Of a DNA stretch of 33,002 bases, positions 1 through 6,679 are shown in pieces. The number at the start of each line of letters is the position of its first letter. Position 1 is the stretch's first letter. The DNA is from Acidisphaera sp. L21 (GTDB lineage Bacteria; Pseudomonadota; Alphaproteobacteria; Acetobacterales; Acetobacteraceae). The notes below the pieces were generated by a model. It did no database searches. It worked only from the letters and a program-made list of their open reading frames with translations, and was not told the origin of the DNA. The DNA is taken from assembly GCF_009765685.1 (NCBI RefSeq), contig NZ_LMUY01000015.1, positions 32,609-65,610 of the forward strand, read 5' to 3'. The position numbers and the translations under genes were made by a program.

Positions 1-724
1 GAACATTCCCGGTATGAAGACCGACGAGCTGAAGCTCAGCGGTGAGATCCTGGCCGACATCTATGCCGGCAAGATCGTCAAGTGGAACGACCCCAAGCTG
101 GTCGAGATGAACCACGGCGTGAGCCTGCCGAACCTGGCCATCGCCCCGGTCTACCGTGCCGAGGCGTCGGGCACGTCCTACGTGTTCACTTCCTACCTCT
201 CCGCGGTCAGCCCGTCCTGGAAGACCGACGTTGGTGCCAACACCAGCGTGAAGTGGCCGGCAGGCGCCGGCGCCAAGGGCAATGACGGCGTGGCCGCAAC
301 GGTCGGCCACACCCGCGGCGGCATCGGCTATGTCGAGAACGCCTATGCCACGCAGAACCACCTGACCACGGCGCAGCTTCGCAATAAGGCCGGCAACTTC
401 GTCAAGCCGACCATCGACTCCTACAAGGCGGCCGCGGCTGCTGGCGACTGGACCGGTGCGTCGAACTTCGCCGTCAGCCTGATCGACCTGAGCGGCGCGA
501 ACGTTTGGCCGATCGTGTCCCCGACCTTCATCCTGCTGCCGAAGGACCCGAAGGACGCGGCCCGTAGCGCCAACGTCATGAAGTTCTTCGACTGGACGTA
601 CAAGAGCGGTGGCACGATCGCGTCCCAGCTCGACTACATCCCGCTGCCGGCCAACGTGCAGGATACCGTGCGCGCTGCCTGGAAGAAGGACGTGATGGCC
701 GGTGGCCAAGCCGTCTACAAGTAA
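1..724 (+). CDS. pstS: Phosphate ABC transporter substrate-binding protein PstS (3' part, 5' end outside window)
   Basis: This is the C-terminal part of the periplasmic phosphate-binding protein that hands inorganic phosphate to the PstCA channel. The reading frame is open from base 2 and starts mid-protein with NIPGMKTDELKLSG, a typical PstS stretch, followed by the family segments LADIYAGKIVKWNDP, YRAEASGTSYVFTSYL and GGIGYVENAYA. About 240 residues are present of a usual 330-350, so the signal peptide and first third lie upstream of the window. The internal ATG at 14 is not the real start. pstC follows 75 bases later, separated by a strong hairpin. Any Pho box would lie outside the window. 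The assignment is secure from both protein motifs and operon context. Confidence 0.95.
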   Translation, partial: NIPGMKTDELKLSGEILADIYAGKIVKWNDPKLVEMNHGVSLPNLAIAPVYRAEASGTSYVFTSYLSAVSPSWKTDVGANTSVKWPAGAGAKGNDGVAATVGHTRGGIGYVENAYATQNHLTTAQLRNKAGNFVKPTIDSYKAAAAAGDWTGASNFAVSLIDLSGANVWPIVSPTFILLPKDPKDAARSANVMKFFDWTYKSGGTIASQLDYIPLPANVQDTVRAAWKKDVMAGGQAVYK

Positions 725-740
725 GCCGATCCCGACTGCA

Positions 741-769
741 GGGGCGGCCGCCATCCTGGTGGCCGCCCC
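741..769 (+). terminator. pstS-pstC intercistronic hairpin (attenuator or mRNA-end stabiliser)
   Basis: The sequence shows a near-perfect inverted repeat: a 13-base arm at 741-753, a TCC loop at 754-756 and a 13-base arm at 757-769, with one G-T pair. No T-run follows, so it does not look like a classical intrinsic terminator. A stem this strong directly after the pstS stop could cause partial termination or protect the pstS transcript, giving more binding protein than permease. That role is inference. Confidence 0.6.
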
Positions 770-799
770 AACGAGTCCAGCCCCAGTACGGACGGCATA

Positions 800-1792
800 G
801 TGTCACATTCCCTGTCTGCGACGCCGCAAACACAACCACCCGCACAGCCTGCGCAGCGCCATGGCACGTCCAGCGGCGCGTTTGGCGACAAGGTCTTCGC
901 CGGGTTCGCTCGCGGCTCGGGAATCCTGGTCCTGGCTCTGCTGGGCGCCATCATCGTCATGCTGTTCGTCGGTGGGCTGAAGGCCTTCAGCACATTCGGC
1001 CTCGGCTTCCTGACCGATGCTGACTGGGATCCGGTGCAGGAGATCTACGGCGCTGCGGTCCCGATCTACGGCACGCTGGTCACGGCTGTGTTGGCGCTGA
1101 TCGTCTCGGTGCCGCTCGCTTTCGGCATTGCGTTCTTTCTGACGGAGATGGCGCCCAATTGGATGCGCCGCCCGATCGGGACTGCGATCGAGCTGCTGGC
1201 CGCAGTGCCTTCCATCATCTTCGGCATGTGGGGCTTCTTCGTGATCGTGCCGTTCATGGCCGAGACGGTTCAGCCCTGGATGATCGATACGTTGGGCGAT
1301 GTGCCCGGCCTCGGCGTGCTGTTCTCCGGCGCGCCGTTCGGCACCGGCATCCTCACGGCGGCCCTGATCCTGGCGGTCATGATCATCCCATTCATCGCCG
1401 CCACCATGCGCGACGTCTTCCTCACCGTCCCGCCGATGTTCAAGGAATCGGCTTACGGGATCGGCTGCACGCGGTGGGAGGTGATGCGGTCGATCGTGCT
1501 GCCCTACACCCGCAGTTCCGTCGTTGGCGGGATCATGCTGGGGCTGGGGCGGGCCTTGGGGGAGACGATGGCGGTGACGTTCGTCATCGGCAACACCAAC
1601 CGGATCTCCGCCTCGCTGTTCGCGCCGGGCAACACCATCGCCTCCCTGGTGGCGCTGGAGTTTCCAGAGGCACCAGCTGGCAGCCTGAAGCTATCCTCGC
1701 TGCTGGCGCTCGGGTTCATCCTGTTCGTCATCTCCTTCATCGTGCTGGCCATATCGCGGCTCCTGCTGCGTCCGCGCGCAGTCAAGGCCTGA
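800..1792 (+). CDS. pstC: Phosphate ABC transporter permease PstC
   Basis: One of the two inner-membrane permease subunits of the high-affinity phosphate importer. The 330-residue product has a cytoplasmic N-terminus rich in Ser, Pro and Gln (residues 1-40), a first membrane segment at about 45-65, and several further hydrophobic helices. The EAA-type coupling loop (KESAYGIGCTRWEVMRSIVL) docks onto the ATPase and is followed by GLGRALGETMAV, a PstC hallmark. Length fits the family. The start chosen is GTG at 800. It has only a weak ribosome-binding site, and no in-frame ATG occurs before the first membrane segment. pstA begins 5 bases after the stop. Confidence 0.93.
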   Translation: MSHSLSATPQTQPPAQPAQRHGTSSGAFGDKVFAGFARGSGILVLALLGAIIVMLFVGGLKAFSTFGLGFLTDADWDPVQEIYGAAVPIYGTLVTAVLALIVSVPLAFGIAFFLTEMAPNWMRRPIGTAIELLAAVPSIIFGMWGFFVIVPFMAETVQPWMIDTLGDVPGLGVLFSGAPFGTGILTAALILAVMIIPFIAATMRDVFLTVPPMFKESAYGIGCTRWEVMRSIVLPYTRSSVVGGIMLGLGRALGETMAVTFVIGNTNRISASLFAPGNTIASLVALEFPEAPAGSLKLSSLLALGFILFVISFIVLAISRLLLRPRAVKA

Positions 1793-1797
1793 CCGTC

Positions 1798-2727
1798 ATG
1801 AGCGCAACCTTGACCTCCGGCGCGTCGACCATCCCGGGCCCCGGCCGGGACCACGCATTGGGCGCCCGCCTGGCCCGGCGGCGGCGCATGGCAGACCGTC
1901 TCGTCGTCGTGCTGTGCATCGGTGCCACGGCGATCGGGCTGCTGCTGCTGGCCTCCATCCTGTTCACGCTGCTGGTTCGCGGGCTGGGCGGGTTGTCGCT
2001 GGGCGTCCTTTACAAGAACACCGCGCCCGCGGGCTCCAATGGCGGGCTGGCCAATGCCATCGTCGGCAGCCTGCTGCAAACCGTCGTCGGTACCGCCATC
2101 GGCACGCCGATCGGGCTGATGGTTGGCACCTACCTCGCCGAATATTCACGCGGCTCGGCGCTGGGCAATGCGGTGCGCTTCGTGTCGGACGTGCTGCTGT
2201 CCGCACCGTCTATCTTGATCGGCCTGTTCATCTACACGCTGCTTGTGCTGCCGGTTGGCGGGTATTCGGGCATCGCCGGGTGCATCGCGCTGGCGGTGAT
2301 CGTGATCCCGATCGTGGTCCGCACGACGGAGGACATGCTGCGGCTGGTGCCCGTCTCGCTGCGCGAAGCAGCGATCGCGCTGGGTGCGCCGAAATGGAAG
2401 TCGATCGTGTTGGTTTGCTATCCGGCGGCCCGCGACGGCATCGTCACGGGCCTGTTGCTGGCCATTGCCCGGATCGCCGGCGAAACAGCACCGCTGCTGT
2501 TCACCAGCCTGGGCAATTTGAACGCGACGGTGGATTTCAAGCACCCGGCGACGATCATCACGGCGTTTGGCCAGGCCATGTCCAGCCTTCCGGTAACCAT
2601 CTACCAATATGCCGGGTCGGCCTATCAGGATCTGGTGGACCTCTCCTGGGTTGCGGCGCTGCTGATTACGTTCGGCGTGCTGGCCCTTAATATCGTGGCG
2701 CGGGTTGCCCTGCGCCGCCGCAGCTAG
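1798..2727 (+). CDS. pstA: Phosphate ABC transporter permease PstA
   Basis: Second permease subunit of the phosphate importer; it pairs with PstC to form the membrane channel. The 309-residue product has a basic N-terminus (LARRRRMADR), a first membrane helix around residues 40-60, and five or so further helices. The coupling loop REAAIALGAPKWKSIVLV is followed by the PstA signature GLLLAIARIAGETAPLLFT. The ATG at 1798 lies 5 bases after the pstC stop and the two genes are surely cotranscribed. pstB begins 15 bases after the stop. Nothing is unusual in length or motifs. Confidence 0.94.
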   Translation: MSATLTSGASTIPGPGRDHALGARLARRRRMADRLVVVLCIGATAIGLLLLASILFTLLVRGLGGLSLGVLYKNTAPAGSNGGLANAIVGSLLQTVVGTAIGTPIGLMVGTYLAEYSRGSALGNAVRFVSDVLLSAPSILIGLFIYTLLVLPVGGYSGIAGCIALAVIVIPIVVRTTEDMLRLVPVSLREAAIALGAPKWKSIVLVCYPAARDGIVTGLLLAIARIAGETAPLLFTSLGNLNATVDFKHPATIITAFGQAMSSLPVTIYQYAGSAYQDLVDLSWVAALLITFGVLALNIVARVALRRRS

Positions 2728-2742
2728 ATCGCGGGATCGAGA

Positions 2743-3570
2743 ATGGACATGAGCATGACCGAGAACGCCACGGCCGGATCGCGCAGCAACGCCCCGGCGA
2801 CGGCCGCCACCACCGAAGCCCCGCGCATCGCCATCAGCGGGCTCGATTTCTACTACGGCACCAACAAGGCGCTGAAATCCGTGTCGGTCGAATTTCCGGA
2901 CCGCAAGGTCACGGGCATGATCGGCCCGTCCGGCTGCGGCAAGTCGACGCTGTTGCGCGTGCTGAACCGCATGTATGACCTGTATCCCGGCCAGCGCGCC
3001 GAGGGCAAAGTGATGATGGATGGCGACAACATCATCGACCCCGGCATGGATCTGAACGTGCTGCGCAGCCGGGTCGGCATGGTGTTCCAGAAGCCGACGC
3101 CGTTCCCGATGTCGATCTACGACAACATCGCCTTCGGCGTGAAATTGCACGAGCGGCTGAGCAAGGCGCAGATGAACGAGCGGGTCGAATGGTCGCTGAC
3201 CCGCGCTGCCCTGTGGCCGGAGGTGAAGGACCGCCTGAGCGCCTCCGCCGCCGGGTTGTCTGGCGGGCAACAGCAGCGCCTGTGTATCGCCCGCACCATC
3301 GCCACCCGGCCGGAGGTGATCCTGCTGGACGAGCCGACCTCCGCCCTGGACCCGATCAGCACGCTGCGGGTGGAGGAGTTGATCGACGAGTTGAAGCGCG
3401 ATTTCACCATCGTCATCGTCACCCACAACATGCAGCAGGCCGCGCGCTGCGCCGACCAGGTGGCGTTCTTCTACCTGGGCGAGTTGGTGGAGGTGGCGCC
3501 GGCCGCGCAGATGTTCACCGCGCCGAAGCAGAAGCGCACCCAGGAATACATCACCGGCCGGTTCGGCTGA
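2743..3570 (+). CDS. pstB: Phosphate ABC transporter ATP-binding protein PstB
   Basis: The ATPase that powers phosphate import through PstCA. The 275-residue product has Walker [10 protein letters not shown] at about 61-69, the Q-loop in [12 protein letters not shown], the ABC signature LSGGQQQR at about 172-179, Walker B VILLDEP at about 192-198 and the switch histidine in [10 protein letters not shown]. The [15 protein letters not shown] block and the [14 protein letters not shown]-like C-terminus are specific to PstB among ABC ATPases. Residues 1-27 are an unconserved Ala/Thr-rich lead. ATGs at 2743, 2749 and 2755 are all possible starts. phoU follows 11 bases after the stop. Confidence 0.95.
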   Translation: MDMSMTENATAGSRSNAPATAATTEAPRIAISGLDFYYGTNKALKSVSVEFPDRKVTGMIGPSGCGKSTLLRVLNRMYDLYPGQRAEGKVMMDGDNIIDPGMDLNVLRSRVGMVFQKPTPFPMSIYDNIAFGVKLHERLSKAQMNERVEWSLTRAALWPEVKDRLSASAAGLSGGQQQRLCIARTIATRPEVILLDEPTSALDPISTLRVEELIDELKRDFTIVIVTHNMQQAARCADQVAFFYLGELVEVAPAAQMFTAPKQKRTQEYITGRFG

Positions 3571-3581
3571 GGGAGCAGGAA

Positions 3582-4304
3582 ATGGCCGATTTGCAGCCAG
3601 AACACATCGTCCGGTCATACGCGCAGGAACTTGCAGCCCTGCGTGACCGGATGACCCAGATGGGCGGCTTGGTCGAGGCGCAGGTCGCCGCCGCCGCCGC
3701 CGCTGTCGTCCAACAGGATAGCGACGCCGCCACCCGCGCCGTGGAACAGGACCCGGCCGTCGATGCGCTGGAGCGAGAGGTCGAGGGCCAGGTGATCCGC
3801 ATGCTGGCCCTACGTCAGCCCATGGCGCAGGACCTCCGGCAGATCGTGGCGTCGCTGAAGATCACGGCCGGCCTGGAACGGATCGGCGACTACGCCGCCA
3901 ACGTGGCCAAGCGGTCCATCGTGCTGGCGCAGTTCTCCCTGCCGTTCAGCCTGTCCGGTATCGCGCACATGCTGCGGCTGGTGCAGGAAAACCTGAAGCT
4001 GGTGGTGGACGCGATCGGCGAGAACGATGTGGAGAAGGCCACGCAGGTCTGGCGCTCGGACCAGGCGGTGGACGATATCTACAACGCCATCTTCCGCGAG
4101 CTGGTTACCTACATGATGGAAGACCCGCGCAACATCACGCCCTGCACGCACCTGCTGTTCATCGCCAAGAACCTGGAGCGGATCGGCGACCACGCGACCA
4201 ACATTGCCGAGACCGTCTATTACGCGGTGACCGGCGACAGCCTGCCAGAGGCGCGGCCCAAAGGTGATTCCTCCGCCTACGCTGTCGTTCGCGCGCGCGG
4301 GTAG
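3582..4304 (+). CDS. phoU: Phosphate signalling regulator PhoU
   Basis: PhoU links the Pst transporter to the PhoR-PhoB two-component system and restrains the Pho response when phosphate is plentiful. The 240-residue product shows the duplicated three-helix PhoU repeat: the first copy includes LRQIVASLKITAGLERIGDY and the second LLFIAKNLERIGDHATNIAE. Both carry the conserved E-R-x-G-D-[YH] metal-binding motif. The ATG at 3582 is preceded by GGGAGCAGGA, a good ribosome-binding site, and lies 11 bases after pstB. The reading frame continues far upstream inside pstB, but that part is only a shadow. phoB follows within 12 bases. Confidence 0.95.
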   Translation: MADLQPEHIVRSYAQELAALRDRMTQMGGLVEAQVAAAAAAVVQQDSDAATRAVEQDPAVDALEREVEGQVIRMLALRQPMAQDLRQIVASLKITAGLERIGDYAANVAKRSIVLAQFSLPFSLSGIAHMLRLVQENLKLVVDAIGENDVEKATQVWRSDQAVDDIYNAIFRELVTYMMEDPRNITPCTHLLFIAKNLERIGDHATNIAETVYYAVTGDSLPEARPKGDSSAYAVVRARG

Positions 4305-4315
4305 GGAACATGGTC

Positions 4316-5032
4316 ATGGCAGAACTGATGTCGAACCAGACCAAGCCGCTGGTCCTGGTGGTGGAAGATGAGGCCGCCCTGGCCACCATGCTGCGCTACA
4401 ACCTGGAAAAGCAGGGGTTCCGCGTCGACGAGGCTGGCGACGGGCAGGAGGCGCTGACCCGCATTTCCGAGGCCAAGCCTGATCTGGTGCTGCTGGACTG
4501 GATGCTGCCAGTGATGAGCGGGATCGAGGTCTGCCGCCAGATCCGCCGCCGCCCCATCACCCGTGATCTCCCAGTGATCATGGTGACGGCCCGGACCGAG
4601 GATGGGGACGCGGTGCGTGGCTTGAACACGGGCGCCGACGACTACATCACAAAGCCGTTCAACATGGACGCGCTGCTGGCCCGTATGCGCGCTTTGCTCC
4701 GCCGCTCCGGCGGGGTGTCGGCGAAAGGGATGCTGGAGTTCCACGACATCGTCATGGATCTGTCGGCCCACCGGGTGCAACGCAACAGCCGGCCGATCCA
4801 TCTGGGCCCGACCGAGTTCCGCCTGCTGGAATTCCTGATGCAGCATCCGCGCCGCGTGTTCTCGCGCGAGGAATTGCTCGACGCGGTATGGGGGCCCGAT
4901 ATCCATGTCGAGCCCCGCACGGTGGACGTGCATATCCGCCGCCTGCGCAAGTCGATCAACGGGCCGGACGAGTTGGACCTGGTACGCACCGTCCGTGCCG
5001 CTGGCTACGCGCTGGATTCGGAGACGATCTAG
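4316..5032 (+). CDS. phoB: Phosphate regulon response regulator PhoB
   Basis: OmpR-family transcription factor that activates phosphate-starvation genes once phosphorylated by PhoR. An N-terminal receiver domain (about residues 10-125) has the acidic pair VEDE, the phosphoacceptor Asp in LLDWMLP (residue 61), the Thr in VTART and the Lys in TKPF. A C-terminal winged helix (about 145-235) contains LGPTEFRLLEFLM and VDVHIRRLRKSI. ATGs at 4310 and 4316 are both in frame. I prefer 4316 because the AGGGA at 4303-4307 is then about 8 bases away. phoR is not in the window, so it must lie upstream of pstS or elsewhere. Confidence 0.94.
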   Translation: MAELMSNQTKPLVLVVEDEAALATMLRYNLEKQGFRVDEAGDGQEALTRISEAKPDLVLLDWMLPVMSGIEVCRQIRRRPITRDLPVIMVTARTEDGDAVRGLNTGADDYITKPFNMDALLARMRALLRRSGGVSAKGMLEFHDIVMDLSAHRVQRNSRPIHLGPTEFRLLEFLMQHPRRVFSREELLDAVWGPDIHVEPRTVDVHIRRLRKSINGPDELDLVRTVRAAGYALDSETI

Positions 5033-5109
5033 CCCCGTTCTCAAATCCCCCTGCCGAACGATCTCTTGGCCACGACCTGCGTTGTGGCGTTGGTGTGGGG
5101 AGAATGGGG

Positions 5110-5229
5110 ATGGGTGAATTTCCGGTTACACGGCGTAGCGTGCTCGGCGGGACGGCTGCTGGGCTTGCGCTACCCTATCTGCACCCGGCGCAAGCGCAAC
5201 CCGTCCCGCCGCACCGCCGGCCAATGTAG
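5110..5229 (+). pseudogene. Orphaned Tat signal peptide of the PaoA-like subunit (out of frame with 5232-5684)
   Basis: A short frame encodes a textbook twin-arginine signal: TRRSVLGG, then the hydrophobic stretch TAAGLALPYL, then a likely cleavage site after HPAQAQ. It ends at TAG 5227-5229. E. coli PaoA and its relatives carry just such a Tat leader before the iron-sulfur domain, and the [2Fe-2S] frame begins immediately after. The ATG at 5110 has GGGGAG about 7 bases upstream, a proper ribosome-binding site, whereas the downstream GTG codons have none. One missing base somewhere in about 5200-5226 would fuse the two frames. I therefore read this as the 5' end of one gene broken by a frameshift or a sequencing error. 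Confidence 0.7.
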
Positions 5230-5231
5230 AC

Positions 5232-5684
5232 GTGGTGCTGCAGGTGAACGGCCAGCGCGTGTCGCTGTCCCTCGAACCGCGCACCTCATTGCTGGACGCG
5301 CTGCGTGAATACGCCGGGCTGACGGGCACCAAGAAGGGTTGCGACCGCGGGTCTTGCGGGGCATGCACGGTCCATATCGACGGGCGCCGGGTCGTCTCGT
5401 GCCTCACGTTGGCGGCGCGCGCGCAGGGCAAGGCGGTTACCACGATCGAGGGGCTGGCCAGTGGCGACGACCTGCATCCGATGCAGGCTGCCTTCCTGCA
5501 TCACGACGCTTATCAATGCGGCTACTGTACGCCCGGGCAGATCATGTCCGCCGTGGCGCTGGTGCAGGAGGGGCATGCCGGCAGCGACGCCGAAATCCGC
5601 GAGAACATGAGCGGCAACATCTGTCGCTGCGGCGCTTACGCGAACATCGTCGGCGCCATCCGCGACGCCGCCGGGAGGGCCTGA
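5232..5684 (+). CDS. PaoA-like [2Fe-2S] subunit of a molybdenum aldehyde oxidoreductase
   Basis: Iron-sulfur subunit of a xanthine-oxidase-family enzyme; it carries electrons from the Mo centre to FAD. The first [2Fe-2S] cluster is ligated by C37, C42, C45 and C57 (GCDRGSCGACTV ... VVSCLT). The second is ligated by C96 and C99 (YQCGYCTPGQ) and C131 and C133 (NICRCGAY). Its 150 residues match the mature part of the family. The nominal start is GTG at 5232 (or 5235) without a visible ribosome-binding site. The true start is probably the Tat leader at 5110 in the neighbouring frame. paoB-like follows 3 bases after the stop. The PaoA-type assignment rests on that Tat leader and on the [4Fe-4S] motif in the next gene. 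Confidence 0.88.
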   Translation: MVLQVNGQRVSLSLEPRTSLLDALREYAGLTGTKKGCDRGSCGACTVHIDGRRVVSCLTLAARAQGKAVTTIEGLASGDDLHPMQAAFLHHDAYQCGYCTPGQIMSAVALVQEGHAGSDAEIRENMSGNICRCGAYANIVGAIRDAAGRA

Positions 5685-5687
5685 GCC

Positions 5688-6668
5688 ATGGAGGGCTTCA
5701 CCCTGGCCCAGCCTCGTTCGTTGGACGACGCGCTGGCCGCCGGTCCGCAGGCGGGTGCCAAATACATCGCCGGCGGCACCGACCTGATGCAGCTGGCCAA
5801 GGACAATGTCGAAACCCCGCATCACCTGATCGACATCGAAGGGTTGCTGCCCGACACGATTTCCACGGCGACGGATGGCTCGCTGCAACTCGGCGCGTTG
5901 GCGCGGATGGTGGAGGTGGCGACCCACGCCGATGTGCGGAGTTCTTGGCCGGCGCTGAGTGAAGCGCTGCTGCTATCCGCCTCGCCACAGATCCGCAACA
6001 TGGGCACGGTCGGCGGCAACCTGCTGCAGCGGACCCGCTGCGGCTATTTCCGCGACGTCGGGTTCAGTTGCAACAAGCGGAGCCCCGGCTCCGGCTGCCC
6101 GGCGATCCCGGGTGAGAGCCGCGGGCTGGGCGTGTTGGGGGTGAGCGACCACTGCATCGCCACGCATCCCTCCGACATGCCGGTGGCGCTGATGGCGATG
6201 GACGCCTCGTTGCAGCTGGTGTCGCCCGGGGGTGGCACGCGGCTGGTGCCGTTCGCCGAGTTCTATCGCCTGCCCGGCAGCACGCCCGAGATCGAGACCA
6301 ACCTGCTGCCCGGCGAGTTGATCGTCGCCGTCGTCGTGCCACGCAGCGCATCCGCCCGACGGTCTCGCTACGTGAAAGTGCGGGATCGCGCGTCGTTCGA
6401 GTTCGCCGTCGTGTCCGCTGCCGTGGCTCTGGAGGTCACAGATGGCACGGTGCGGAATGTTCGGATCGCCATGGGCGGTGTCGCACCGCGACCGTGGCGA
6501 CTGTCGCAAGTGGAGGCCGCTTTGCAGGGCCGCCCAGCGACGCCCGAGAGCTTTCAGGAGGCAGCGTCACTGGCCGGAGAGGGAGCGGTCACCACCAAGG
6601 ACAATGCTTTCAAGGTGAAGCTGATGGAACGCGCGATACTGCGCGGTCTGCAACTGGCGTCGGCATAG
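5688..6668 (+). CDS. PaoB-like FAD-binding subunit with extra [4Fe-4S] site
   Basis: FAD subunit of the molybdenum hydroxylase; it passes electrons from the iron-sulfur clusters to the acceptor. The 326-residue product has the FAD-binding motifs AGGTDLM (about 28-34) and NMGTVGGNLLQ (about 104-114), then the CO-dehydrogenase-type C-terminal domain (about 215-320). Between them, four cysteines at 118, 128, 137 and 156 (RTRCGYF, FSCNK, GSGCPAI, SDHCIATHPSD) match the insert that holds a [4Fe-4S] cluster in E. coli PaoB and is absent from ordinary xanthine dehydrogenase FAD subunits. The ATG at 5688 follows GGGAGGG with good spacing. The Mo subunit begins 11 bases downstream of the stop. Confidence 0.9.
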   Translation: MEGFTLAQPRSLDDALAAGPQAGAKYIAGGTDLMQLAKDNVETPHHLIDIEGLLPDTISTATDGSLQLGALARMVEVATHADVRSSWPALSEALLLSASPQIRNMGTVGGNLLQRTRCGYFRDVGFSCNKRSPGSGCPAIPGESRGLGVLGVSDHCIATHPSDMPVALMAMDASLQLVSPGGGTRLVPFAEFYRLPGSTPEIETNLLPGELIVAVVVPRSASARRSRYVKVRDRASFEFAVVSAAVALEVTDGTVRNVRIAMGGVAPRPWRLSQVEAALQGRPATPESFQEAASLAGEGAVTTKDNAFKVKLMERAILRGLQLASA

Positions 6669-6679
6669 GGGCGATGGGC

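Noticed and set aside
2146-3618. A 490-codon minus-strand frame opposite pstA and pstB
   Set aside because: It is entirely antisense to secure pst genes, with His/Gln/Arg-rich composition and no domain.
5033-5109. Promoter or Pho box between phoB and the Tat leader
   Set aside because: I looked for direct repeats of the Pho-box type and for -35/-10 elements and saw nothing that I can defend.
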